Source: Posidonia oceanica
Taxonomy: Eukaryota > Streptophyta > Magnoliopsida > Alismatales > Posidoniaceae
Length of the DNA stretch: 64,000 nt
Direction of reading: 5' to 3'
Assembly: GCA_037176725.1 (NCBI GenBank)
Contig: JAZBRS010000026.1
Coordinates: 96,951,501-97,015,500, forward strand
Shown piece after piece: positions 23,230 through 34,513 of the stretch. Position numbers and translations under genes: made by a program. Numbering within the stretch: the stretch's first letter is position 1; each line of letters opens with the position of its first letter. The notes under the pieces were generated by a model. That model did not search any database, had not been told where the DNA came from, and saw only the letters and a program-made list of their open reading frames with translations.

Positions 23230-23870
23230 TTTGGCACTATTTTGCGTGCCCGCTTTGCTTTTGGCACCGTTTCGCGTGCCTACTCTGTCTTTGGCACCGT
23301 TTTGCGTGTCTACTTTGCATTTGGCACCGTTTCATGTGCCCACTCTGTCTTTGGCACCGTTTTGCGTGCCCGCTTTGCTTTTGCGCTGTTTTGCGTGCCA
23401 TCCTTGTTCTCTTGCACCGTTTCGCGTGCCGCTTTGTTTTCTCGCATCGTTTTGCATGCCGTTCTTGTTTTTTTGCACTGTTTCGCGTGCTGCTTTGTTT
23501 TCTTGCACCGTTTCGCGTGCCGCTTTGTTTTCTCACATCGTTTTGCTTGCCATTCTTGTTTTCTTGCATCGTTTCGCGTGCTACTTTGTTTTCTTGCACC
23601 GTTTTGCATGCCGCTTTATTTTCTCGCACCGTTTTGCGTGCCGTTTTGCTTTCTACACCGTTTTGCGTGTCGTTCTTGTTTTCTTGCACCGTTTTGCATG
23701 CCGCTCTTGTTTTCTCGCACCGTTTTGCATGCCGCTCTGTCTTTTGCGCCGTTTTGTGTGCCACTCTCATTTCTCGCGTTGGTTCGTGTGTTTTACGTGT
23801 TTTCTCTTGCATGTCGCCTGCATTGCTTGGTTTTACCGCCGTTTTGCTTTTCCGTCTGCATTTGCATATA
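23230..23870 (+). repeat. Short-period tandem repeat in B 5' LTR (about 30-bp unit)
   Basis: Units of the type TTGCACCGTTTTGCGTGCCGC plus about ten T-rich bases repeat about twenty times with variation. All three forward frames stay open by composition, producing Cys/Phe-rich translations that are not genes. Confidence 0.85.
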
Positions 23871-24497
23871 GGGCAGTGATGCTTACTGCTTGGAGTTCTC
23901 ACAGCCAGGTTTCGACCGATTCAGAACACAGACAGTGTTGCTGAGCACTTAGACTGCATGTTTACTTCCCTGCTTGCATCCCACCACTTAGAGCACACCT
24001 ATGAGCATTCATTCAAGCATTCATTGGCATTTAGGCATTCAAACCTGCATTTCCCTGCATATGCGAGCGTAAGCCTAGAAAGACCGTTTCTCGGGCGTGT
24101 CGGGGGTGCCTAACACCTTCCCCGCACGTAACAGGAGTCCTTGCCCAGTCTTTTGGCCCACAATGACCATATTGCCCTTATCCTAGGCATGAGTCATATC
24201 ATTTGCATTCATTTGCATTTGTTTTCTTTTGCATTGCTTTGCATTGCATCTTTTGCTTGGTTTTGCGTGTTAACTCACGCATTTCCCTCGATTTTCCTTG
24301 TCTCCCGATAATAGACACGGTGGCGACTCTGAATTGTCTTATCTTCTTCTTTTCTTATCTTTTCTCCCCTGTTTTAAATGTTTTCGAGTTGAGCCTTCCT
24401 CGTCGGACATAGCCGCTTATAGTGAGCCTGATTCCGATCGGTGTACGTGAGCTTCTGGCAGTGTGCATGGACGATCTGAACACCGGGATTACTACAG

Positions 24498-24515
24498 TGG
24501 CGACTCCATTGGGGA
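24498..24515 (+). promoter_or_regulatory. Primer-binding site of element B (tRNA-Arg type)
   Basis: TGGCGACTCCATTGGGGA begins one base after the LTR end. It differs by one C-to-T change from the C site, typical of the Ogre/Tat group. Confidence 0.9.
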
Positions 24516-25823
24516 AGCTAGACTACGGCTTTCGTTTTTGGCTTTTCGCTCATCGCTTTTGCTGTTCTGCTTGCCTTCGTTTGCCTCTTTGCCTATTTTG
24601 GTTGCTCTTCTGTGCAAACTCTTATCGAGTCGCCTCGTGGCTACTCCGCTCAGGTTTTGCACCTCCTTTGCCTTGGTTTGTGCTTTGTCTTGCTTTGCTT
24701 TGCCTCTGTTGCTTGTTTACTTGCTTATTTCCTTACTTCTGCTCTTATTTGCTTTACAACTTACCTGTCGTTACTTTCTTTATCTTGCTTACTTATTGTT
24801 GCTTTATTTCCTGCACAATGCATGTCTACATACTTGTTTGGCAACAATACATGCTTTTTGAATGATGAATGCTTCTTTTACACATTTGCTATGTCACTAC
24901 ACACGCACATGCCCTGTATATATGCCTTTTGACATGATGAATGCTTTCCCTTTCACTATGATGCTCATGAATACTCGCACATGCCATGTACTTGCCTTTT
25001 GCTATGTTGTATGCTGTTTGCGTGCCATATTTGACTGATTTTCTTCCCTTTCGCACATGCCATGACTAGGATAGTAGAGACTGTTTGCTCTCCCTGTGGT
25101 TAACTAAAAATGGCAAGTAAAAAGAACTTCTAGGAGCAACTAGAGACTTCAAACAATCTTGCACCCCCTTGGTCTAATAAAATGCGCAAGATAAAAAACT
25201 TTAAGCATTTGCATAAGCATCATATAGGGCATGCATTCTTCTCATCTGAGTCTACCTACTAGTTTGCGAAGGATGGTCCCGACCTCTTGTTCCACCGCTT
25301 TTGGCGTGGGTCAAGTCAGTCGGTTTGTCCCCCCTTTGTCCAGGGGTCATGTCGGTGTAGTGGAGTGTACTGTCCACGCTTTGGCGGGGTCAGGGCCACC
25401 AACGCACCACCCTGTTATTTCCTCAGCTTTGGCTAGGAGTTCGACAGGGAGCCTACATTTTCTAACCTGAGTCGGTGACCCGTACACCTGGGGATACCCG
25501 AAGTAAACCACCTATTAGGATACACTAGATAGGTGAGGGGGGCATACTAGAAAGCATACATATCATTCATGCCATCTAACTTAACTCATTTGCATCTGTC
25601 TTTTAGTTTCTAATCCCTGTTTGTCTCTGTTTGTGTCAGTAGTGATCGGTAAGCGAGTTCCCCTTGCTAGAGCTTGAGTACCGTCCCTTTCTGACACCCT
25701 TGTTGCGACCTTATTCACGACCATTCCCCTTCAGACCTATCCGCCTTTGCAACGATAGCTCCTATTAGGAATCGCCGTTTGCATACCCGTCGTAGCCCTA
25801 TTCTCACGCGCTCTAGGTCAGTA
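24516..25823 (+). other. Element B 5' leader
   Basis: Non-coding by inspection: T-rich first half (24530-25070), then mixed sequence. The last 80 bases before the gag ATG (phase encoding TRRSPILTRSRS) are conserved with C, so translation may start upstream of 25824. Confidence 0.55.
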
Positions 25824-28200
25824 ATGGCCCAGTACGTCAGTGAGCCTCTCTTTACTCCTATCACGGAGGGTGTTTCCGCTCTGGCCCCTCCGATTGCTCC
25901 TTTTGCCCCTTTTGTTCCCCCCGACGCCAGGGTTTCCTCCCCTAACGCCTCTAGGATCTCAGTATGTCCTGGGACAGTGGCAAGCATCTCTTCCTCTGGA
26001 TCCGGTCGCCGAGTCTATCTTGATGACCGTTACTCGTGTTTCGGAGACGCCATTGCCCCCTCCTTCCCAAGGATATGTCGCCTTTGACATCCCTCTTACC
26101 GCTGCTGCGACTTTTGCTATAGCACCTACTCCTCCCGGACAGTCTGTGTCCGTGTCATTTGCTTCTCAATCCTCGCCGGCACTGCACTTCAGCGTTCCTG
26201 CTATCGGAACGCCTGAGGCTCAGTACCAGCACCTGATGGAGCTTGCCCAGAGACTGCAGAGCATGGCTCTATCAGTTCGTCCCTCCTGTGCTCCTATCGT
26301 TCCTGAGGTTCCTTTGAGGCCAGTTCCTGCATTTCATGCATCTACCTCCGCCTCGACCATCGTCTCAACTGCTCACGGTTCCGACGATGGGGCCCATTTA
26401 CTGCCTCCTTCTGCACAACACTTAGCACAGCATGCTCCTCTTCCCCCTGGTGGTCAGTCCTTTGGGCTGGTTGGAGCCCAGTACTCCACTGGCTCGCTGT
26501 CTGGCACCCTGCCTGTACAGCAACTGGTGCTCCAGCATCCTACCCCTCCCACAGCACAGCATGTCCTCTACCCTCCTCCCTTGCATCAGGCCTAGAACCC
26601 TGCATTCATCCCTACATACACAGTTCCCCAGCACGGATACGCCGGCCATCCCGTTGCTCCACCAGGCGACGCTATGGTAGATTTGGAGGAGCACTTAGGT
26701 GCAACCCATTCGGCGTATGTGCTCACTACCCCTGCCGATCCCTCTCCTATGGCAGCAAATCTAGACCCCATCAACAACCGGATGGATGTCATGGAGAAGG
26801 CACTACAACTAGTGCAGGGTACTGAGCACCAGACCTACCAATTTCGGGACCTTTGCTGCTTTCCAGAGGTGGTACTCCCTCCGAAGTTCAAAATCCCGGA
26901 CTTCGAGAAATACATTGGTAGGGGCTGCCCCGTAGCACACCTGAAGGCGTATTGCTGTGATCTCGCTCAGCTTCAGGCTGACGAGAGGTTGCTAGTCCGC
27001 CTGTTCCAAAAGAGCTTGACCGGGTTGGCACTCAAGTGGTTCACATCGCTTGATATGTCAGCCATCAAGACTTGGAATGACCTCAGTCAAGCGTTCCTGG
27101 AACAGTACTCCTTCAACCTCGATCTAGTCCTATAGCGGGCGGACTTGATCGCAATTAAGCAGAATTCCAGCGAGCCGTTCGGGGAGTACATCGACCGTTG
27201 GCGCGCCCTTGCTTCACAGGTCCGAGATAGACCCTCTGACGAGGAGTCTATTGAGATCGTTATCAAAGGGGCGTAGCCATCTCTTGGAGCTCTGCTTAGC
27301 ATCCAGCCAGTCACTACTTTTGCAACACTTATCCGAGCTGGAGTGCGCGTGGAGAGTTCTTTGCAGAGTGGCAACTTCCCGGCTCTTTCTGCGTTCGCTA
27401 AGCAGGCCGTGATCAGCAGTAACTGTGCCAACAGCAGCGCTTCCAACAACAACAGCGGCAGCAGCAACAATTGTCCAAAGAAGAAGGACTTGCCGAAAAC
27501 CGCTATTGCATTCATCGACACTCCTGCTGTACCTGTTCACTTGCCGTCCCAGCCTGCCCCAGCTCATATGGTGTATGCTCCTGCACCTAGGAATCCACGC
27601 ACACCATAGATCACAACCACCGCTAGACCAGTCTACCCTGCCGCACCGGTTCAGCAAGGCTCATACCAGAGGCAAAGAAGACTACCCACTGAGAAGCGGA
27701 AATTTGCCCCACTGGTGGAGCCGCTCACGGTCATCTTGCCGAAGGTTGCATCGCTCCTGAAGTTCCCGGAGGTTCGCTCGCCCCCAAATCCTTTGCCACA
27801 TTTGTTTAAGGCGAACCTCTTCTGCAATTTCCATCGAAGCGTCGGGCAATCGACGGACAATTGCTACTCCCTGCGGAACGCTATTCAGGATCTAATCGAA
27901 TCGGGAACGATTGTGATTGACACGCACAAGGCATCCACTCAAACACACACACATGCATCTCCACATTCAGCTGTTCCCCCTCATTCTGGCATCATCCACC
28001 AACCTCTACCGAAGCACACTTATCCGGGAGGGGCAGGAACCTCAGGCATTCATTTTGTCTTTCCTTCTGGGCCTACAACCTCTGTTGTAGACCCTTCTAA
28101 TCTTATTTCCGATATCTCTGAGCCTTTCCCTATCAATCTCTATCTCGCGGCAGTTGCCGGCTCCGAGTCGGGAGATCACATGATCCGACCGCGTGCCAGG
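25824..28200 (+). pseudogene. Element B gag
   Basis: ATG 25824 gives MAQYVSEP... as in C. A frame change between about 25930 and 26000 moves to the phase used by the rest of the polyprotein. The Retrotrans_gag core (HLKAYCCDLAQLQADERLLV, LTGLALKWFTSLDMSAIKTW, LSQAFLEQYSFNLDLV) lies at about 26935-27135, and the zinc knuckle CNFHRSVGQSTDNC at 27822-27864 has Gln where C has the second His, so zinc binding is doubtful. TAG stops at 26593, 27133, 27274 and 27607. Gag would form the particle and bind RNA; this copy cannot. Confidence 0.82.
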
Positions 28201-30201
28201 CCAGAGCGCCCCTTCGCACCCCCTGCTGTGCTTCCTCAGTCAGCCCCTACTTTCCCACCCCAACAACCTTACCATTTAGATAGACCTCAATACCTAGTAG
28301 GTCCTCCTGTAACCCCTCCTATGCTCGCAGCACGTGCTCCGGTGGTTATTGATTTAACCCTGGACACCCATCGCGTCCCTTACAGCTATGCCATGGAAAT
28401 GTGTACGGAAGTAGTGCTATCAGGGAGGGTCTACAGACCCCCGTCACCGGCAATTAGGCCAAATCACCCTGAACCTGCTATGCCCCCACCCTCTAACCAA
28501 CCCATAGCAGATCCGGCCTCAAACCAACCTATAGCAAGCCAAATCCCTGCCCAACCTGTGGTGGCCCAATCTCCTACCACTACCCCTTTAGAGCTTGCCA
28601 AAACAACCCCTCCTGCTGCCAAGAAAAACCAACCCAAAGTAGACATAACCTCCCAACTTAAGAAGGTCAAAGTCGACATTTCCATTTGGGACCTAATCCA
28701 CACCTCTGCCAAACACCGCGAAGCTTTCCTTTGCGTGTTCCAGGCTGCCTGTGTGTCCCAATCTATTGAGCCTTCGGCCTTGGAAAGCAAGGTAGGGATG
28801 ATTGCGGAGTCCCAGGTCATCTCTTTTACGAGCGATGAGCTGCCTTCGGTGGGGATTAATCACAATCAGCCCCTGTTCATCACGGTTCAGTTCAAAAACT
28901 TTCGCATTCTCCTAACACTAGTTGATAACGGGTCAGGCCTTAACGTCTGCCCCTTGCGTACTGCAACCAAGCTCGGATTCAAGGCCGAGGACATCACGCT
29001 AGCCGTGAAGGGAATGACAGCTTTTGACAACACCCACCATGACGCTCTAGGGATCCTGATTATTCCTCTTGCCATTGGCCTGGTCGTTTTCGATGTAGAA
29101 TTCTATGTCATCGACTTGAAGCCGAACTTCAATCTCCTGCTTGGGCGCCCTTGGCTCCACAAGCATCAGGTCCTTCCCTCGACCCTCCATCGAATGATAA
29201 AGTACCGTCACGGTGATGATGTCATTGTCGTCATGGTGGAGAACTTTGAGAAGGAGCAGATCGAGGCAATTTCCCCAGTCTCTTCACAAGCTATCCCGTT
29301 TGACCTCGAGACTTCCGATACCTTGTATCGCGTTAACCGGTGTGAGCCGGTTAACTTCATTCCTGATCTTGAACGCACCAACTCCTTGGCCGTTCACAAC
29401 AACCTCTTTCGAATGGTCGAGAATGTATGTCACAGGTGGGGTTACATAAAGGGTACACCGCTCGGGCATCACGGCCAGGGGATCACAGAGCCGATCGTGG
29501 CGGCGGAGCGGAGGAAATCTAAAGGCCTCGGTTATGAGCCCAAGCCCAGCGAAGATTACTACTTTCAACTCAGGAATCAGGAACCTGCCATCCCCAGAGA
29601 CCTCACTAACTTCACTAGTGCAGGAGTTCTGGGATCAACTGATGATCAAGTCACGGTGCTAACAGAAGATTGGGTTTGCATTGAGGACTACTACTTGGAT
29701 GAGGAGCAGTCTGGCGCAACAGAGGCAGTCCCAACTGGCAGCAAGGCTCTGATCAACACGGAAGCGCCCTGGTCAGTTTGGTTGGCTCTTCCTTCAGCAG
29801 ATATAGCAGACAAATCAGCAAACTCTATGGCAGAACTGACAAGCCCTAACATTTTTGCAGCCACATCCGCATTACAAGCACAGGCAGCAGCAGCAGCTCA
29901 GAAGTCAGAGACACTCCTTCTAGCACAATCAGGCAGGCTACCTGCGGTCGCAGTCGCATTAGTACCACTGTCACTCTCTCTAGAGGGACAGTCAGTCAAT
30001 TCAGTCAGCAGCGCGACTCGGCCCACTTCAGCAGCCGCATCACCGAGAATGCAGCCGGCGCAGTCTGCTTCACATCCTCCTGTCACAAAGCAACAGCTTT
30101 CATGGCAGGCCCCCATGGCGTCAGAGGCCGCACTCTCACAGTCACCACCAGATGCAGAGGACCAATTGAGCATCATAGTCTCCCGACCCTTGAGCCATTA
30201 G
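28201..30201 (+). pseudogene. Element B protease region
   Basis: Part of an 828-codon open stretch (27715-30201) joining the end of gag to protease. Seen: SQLKKVKVDISIWDLIHTS (about 28650), active site LVDNGSGLNVCPL with Asp codon 28924-28926, LGILIIPLAIGLVVFDVEF, and FNLLLGRPWLHKHQVLPSTL (about 29130-29190). D-N-G replaces D-T/S-G, as in C. The last 700 bases encode a Ser/Ala/Gln-rich linker; TAG 30199-30201 ends the stretch but the same phase continues. This is the best-preserved part of B gag-pol. Confidence 0.85.
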
Positions 30202-32205
30202 AAGAGCACCTCTGCCTACCCTCTAACTGCAACAGTGACCCTGGCAGTGTACCCATCTGTGGCCCTACTGACCAGTCTGTTTGGATCTCTCATGCCGAAG
30301 CTGCCGCTATCAGGCGCACCCGTGAGCCAGACCATGCAAATACCAAGGGCAGCGATCCATCTTGTAGTCGGGCCAGTGCCGCAGGCCCCCGTCGCCTACT
30401 ACGTCGACTCACCCTCGGATGAGGAGGAAGGTGTGGTGATAGAAGCCCAGGTTGATTCATGGATGTCCGACTTAGAGTTACTTTATCAAGAATAGCTCAA
30501 GTCGATAGTAGAAGACCTGGCAGAGCACCAAGCCGCAAAAAAGAAAGGAAAAGCTGTGGCTACGGACCCTCCTTTGCGAGAAGACCATGCCTCTATCATG
30601 GTCTTGGAAGAAGATTCAGCAGTACCGGACTCCCCTAGACCAGATGAGCTCATTACCCTCCAACCAGAAGGCGGGTCTAGGTGGTTTGTGCAACACATGC
30701 CTCACTTAGGCAGTGTAGCAAGCGGTAGTGCTCAGATCAGCCGCCAGTCCGGAGTACCCTCCACGAGCACACTAGAAGACTCAGAGGAGGAAGTACTAGC
30801 AATCCAAGCAGCAGCAGCAATAGAGCAGAAAGCAGAATCAGCAATAGCATCATCAGCAGCCTCAGTAGCTGGGCCATCAGCAGTATCAGTGGCAGAATCA
30901 GCAAGGCCCTCAGCAGAATCAGCAGAGCACTCAGCAGAATCAGTCAAGCCAGACCAGACAGAAGAAGTTGCCAGGATGGAGGTCACGCACCGAGGCTACA
31001 AGAATACTCGAGTAAGCGTGACCATCCTGAAGCGTCACCATGGCCAAGTAGCGGAACACATACACTCTTTCGACATCACAAATCCTTCTTTTGAGAAAGA
31101 GGTCCTCTCGGAACTTATCGCTTATGGAGAGGAGGATACGGGCGAGGATGAGGCTGACGAACCATTGCCCGAGTTCCAGCCCTACGACGACGACCCAGAA
31201 GGCCCCAACCTCCATGTTGAAGAAGAAATAGAGGTTGTCAATATCAGCACAGCTGAGGAAGTCAGAGAAGTTCACATCAGTGCCCAGCTGTCCCCTCAGG
31301 CTCGAGCAGAGTTCATCGCATTCCTAAAAGAATATGCGGATGTCTTCGCCTGGAGTTACGAAGATATGGTTGGCCTTGACATAGAGATAGTGGTGCACAA
31401 TCTATCCCTGGACCCAGATGCCAAGCCAGTAAAGCAGAAGCTGAGAAGATGGCGACCGCAGTGGCTACTTATGATCAAAGAAGAGATCATGAAACAGCAC
31501 AGAGTCAATTTCCTCAAGGTTGTCCTTTATCCTGAGTGGCTGGCAAACATTGTACTTGTGCCCAAGAAAGACGGCCGCATCCGGATCTGCATCGACTATA
31601 GGGACCTGAACAAGGCGAGTCCCAAGGATGACTTCCCATTGCCTCACATTGACGTCCTAATCGACAATACAGCGGGCCACAACATGCTCTCCTTCATGGA
31701 CGGCTTCTCTGGATATAATCAGATCAAAATGGCAAAAGAAGACATGGAAAAGACTTCATTCATCACCCCTTAGGGAGTCTTCTGCTACCAAGTCATGCTG
31801 TTCGGGCTGAAGAATGCTGGCGCAACCTATCAGAGGGCCATGACTGCACTGTTCCACGACCTCATGCACCAAGAAGTGGAGGTCTATGTAGACAACATGA
31901 TTGCTAAAACCAAAGAGCCTGAAGATCATCTTGCCTGTCTAAAGAAGCTCTTTACCTGTCTACGGAAGTACAAGCTGCGCCTGAACCCCAACAAGTGTGT
32001 ATTCGGGGTGTCATCTGGCAAACTGTTGGGCTACATTGTTAGCCAAAGGGGGATTGAGGTAGACCCGATGAAGGCAAAAGCCATCGTGGATATGCCACCC
32101 CCCGGACTGAAAAGGAGGTCAGAGGTCTACTTGGGTGTTTACAATACATCAGTCGCTTCATTGCACAGCTTACGTCCATCTGTGAACCTATATTCAAGCT
32201 CCTGA
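30202..32205 (+). pseudogene. Element B linker and reverse transcriptase
   Basis: Same phase as gag-protease, with TAG at 30493. An acidic and Ala/Ser-rich linker leads through TRVSVTILKRHH, SFDITNP, LSELIAYGEE and LRRWRPQW to RT: YRDLNKASPKDDFPLP (about 31598-31645), FMDGFSGYNQI, LFGLKNAGATYQRAM and LNPNKCVFGV. Two damaging changes: TAG at 31771-31773 in place of the Trp of TPWG, and the catalytic YVDD is YVDN (31885-31896, AAC for GAC/GAT). A 1-base frame change at about 32110-32125 ends the phase, at the same place as in A. Confidence 0.88.
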
Positions 32206-32760
32206 AGAAGAATGCGTAGATTCATTAGAGCGAGGAGTGTCAGGCTGTATTTGCCAAGATCAAGCAGCTGCTGATTAAGCCTCCTGTCTTGGTTCCCCCC
32301 ACTCCAGGGAGGCCCTTACTTCTCTACCTTTCTACCACACAGCATTCCATGGGCACTGTCTTGGGCCAACATGACGAATCTGGTAGAAAGGAGCGCGCCA
32401 TTTACTACCTGAGCAAGAAGTTCAATGAATGCGAAGCCAGGTACAGTACAATAGAGAAGACCTACCTGTCCCTCGTCTGGGCTGCACAAAAATTAAGGCA
32501 CTACATGATGGCATACCCAGTTCAGTTCTTATGCCAGCATGACCCAATCAAGTTCTTCTTTCAAAAACCGGCCATGGTAGGCAGATGTGTTAAGTGGCAG
32601 GTGCTACTGTCTTAGTACAACATCATCTTTGTCACGCAGAAATCTATGAAGGGCCAAGCTATGGCAGACCATCTTGCTGATCTCCCACTGCCTGAATATC
32701 AGCCACTCTAGACGCAGTTTCCAGATGAAGACATTCTGTTTGCAATGGAGGACTCTGAAG
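32206..32760 (+). pseudogene. Element B first RNase H (Ty3-type)
   Basis: Phase continues from VRGLLGCLQYISRFIAQL (about 32118). TAGs at 32217 and 32226 (the second shared with A), then PGRPLLLYLSTTQHSMGTVL, RKERAIYYLSKKF, CEARYSTIEKTYLSLVW and LRHYMMAYPV. Further TAGs near 32613 (A has CAG) and 32709 (A has TGG). Confidence 0.83.
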
Positions 32761-33389
32761 ACAAAGACGCTGAAGATCAGGAGCAATGGCAGCTATACTT
32801 TGATGGTGCTGTAAACAAGAAAGGCCGAGGCGTAGGCATAGTGCTGACAATGCCTCAGGGATAGATGATTCCCTTCTCCAGGAAGCTGACCTTCAAATGC
32901 ACCAACAATGAAGCAGAATACGAGGCATGCATCCTAGGACTGATTGTCGCCCTCGAGCATGAGGTGCAGAAGCTGCTGGTGCACGGCGATGCTATGCTGG
33001 TGATCTCTCAAGTCAATGGCGAGTGGAAAACGAAAGACCCGAAGCTACTGCCATATCATGAACACCTGCTGAAGCTGATAGAACAATTTGCAAGCATCCG
33101 CTTCGCATACATGAACCGAGTGAGGAACGCATATGTAGATGCGTTAGCTACCCTGGCGTCCTGGCTCAGTATACCTAAAGACAGCACAGTGGATGTATCT
33201 GTTACTCGCATTGAGCAGCCTGCACACTGTATGAACATTGAAGAGGCAGACTCAACAACAGAGGACCAGCCCTGGTACAAAGACATAAAAGCTTTCTTGG
33301 AGTCTGGCAGCTTTCCACCCGGTACCTCAGCAGTGGACAAGAGAACTTTGACACGTCTGGCGTCAAAGTATGTATTAGGGGCGGGATAG
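32761..33389 (+). pseudogene. Element B second RNase H (archaeal-type)
   Basis: QLYFDGAVNKKGRGVGIVL (about 32790), NNEAEYEACILGLIVALEHE (about 32905), HGDAMLVISQVNG (about 32985) and RNAYVDALATLAS (about 33125) give the D-E-D-D set. TAG near 32862 and 33387, both facing CAG in A. Unlike A there is no frame change after NNEAEYEACIL. Confidence 0.85.
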
Positions 33390-34513
33390 TTGTACAAAAG
33401 ATCATACAATCAAATGCTCCTGCACTGCCTGAACAAATCAGAGGCTGATGCGCTGATGCTTCAAGTGCATGTGGGGACCTGCGGCCCACACATGAATGGC
33501 GTCCTCCTAGCCAAGAAAATAATGCTACAAGGATACTAGTGGCTGACCATGGAAGCTGACTGCTGCCAATTTCTGCACAAATGCCATAACTGCCAAGTGC
33601 ACGGCAATTTTATTCGGGCACCCCCCAAGAACTGCACAGCATGTCGTCGCCGTGGCCCTTCTCCACCTAGGGGATTGATGTCATTAGCGCCATCCACCCT
33701 CCAGCTTCTAATGGTCATCGTTACATTCTAGTAGCGATTGATTACTTCACTAAATGGGTGGAAGCGACCTCCTACAAGACGGTGACTGCCATGGCTATGG
33801 AAAAGTTCATTACAAACAATATCATAGCCCGGTACGGGGTCCCACATGCAATTATATCTGACAATGGCACAAATTTCATTGCTAAGAGGATCGAAGACTA
33901 TCTACAAAGCTTCAATATCAAACATCACAGATCCTCGCCTTACCGGCCACAGATGAATGGTGCAGTGGAGTCTGCCAACAAAAATCTAGTCAAAATCCTG
34001 AAGAAAATGGCGAAAACTCATAAGGACTGGCATGACAAGCTTCCTTACGCACTCTGGGCGTATAGGACATCCGTCCGCACTTCAACAGGCGCCACCCCAT
34101 ACTCTCTGGTGTATGGCATGGAGGCGGTGCTGCCCGTCGAGGTAGAGATCCCCTCACTATGGATCCTACGCAAAGCTGAGTTGGATGATGCAGAATGGGT
34201 CAAAGACCGCTGTGTCCAACTGAACCTGATTGATGAGCACAGGCTGCAAGCTATGCATAATGCTCACTGCTATCAAAAGAGAATGGCCAGGTCATACTTG
34301 AAGAAAGTTCAGCCAAGAGGCTTCCAAACAGGGGACCTTGTTCTGCGCGCCATTCACTTGCCTGATGGTCGAGGGAAATTCCGACCTAACTGGCGTGGCC
34401 CCTTTGTGGTCAAGCAAGTCTTTTTGGGCGGTGCTGTAACTCTTGAGGATATGGATCAGGTCGAGCAGTCTGAGCCCGTCAACCTCTACTACCTCAAGAA
34501 GTACTATCAGTAG
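33390..34513 (+). pseudogene. Element B integrase
   Basis: Zinc-binding part GPHMNGVLLAKKIMLQGY, TAG (33537), then DCCQFLHKCHNCQVHGNF; a 1-base loss near 33625 shifts frame; STAG-GIDVI (TAG near 33671 for Trp); core Asp in IISDNGTNFIAKRI (about 33860) and Glu in HHRSSPYRPQMNGAVESANK (about 33925-33985); C-terminal QPRGFQTGDLVLRAIH and GRGKFRPNWRGPFVVK. The 251-codon open stretch 33758-34513 is intact to the natural TAG. Confidence 0.87.

Larger units (their letters stand above)
19677..24496 (+). repeat. 5' LTR of element B (4,820 bp)
   Basis: Starts TGTTGACACC, ends ATTACTACA. Against the 3' LTR it lacks about 1.39 kb (joined near 22149, where ...AAACTTCCA meets TTTAAAAATTG) and has about 180 bp more of the GCGTGCC-type repeats. 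Segments: CCAAAACC-rich start, A-rich stretch (20390-21130), CT-rich tract (21160-21480), GC-rich part, AT-rich part, short-period repeats, conserved 3' block. Confidence 0.92.

Noticed and set aside
23071..23944. Long overlapping forward ORFs (up to 266 codons), Cys/Phe-rich
   Set aside because: All three forward frames are open because of 30-bp repeats; they lie in an LTR and match nothing.
26593..33671. TAG reassigned or read through as Gln/Trp
   Set aside because: Positions differ between copies and the facing codon in the other copy is usually CAG or TGG; mutation decay is sufficient.
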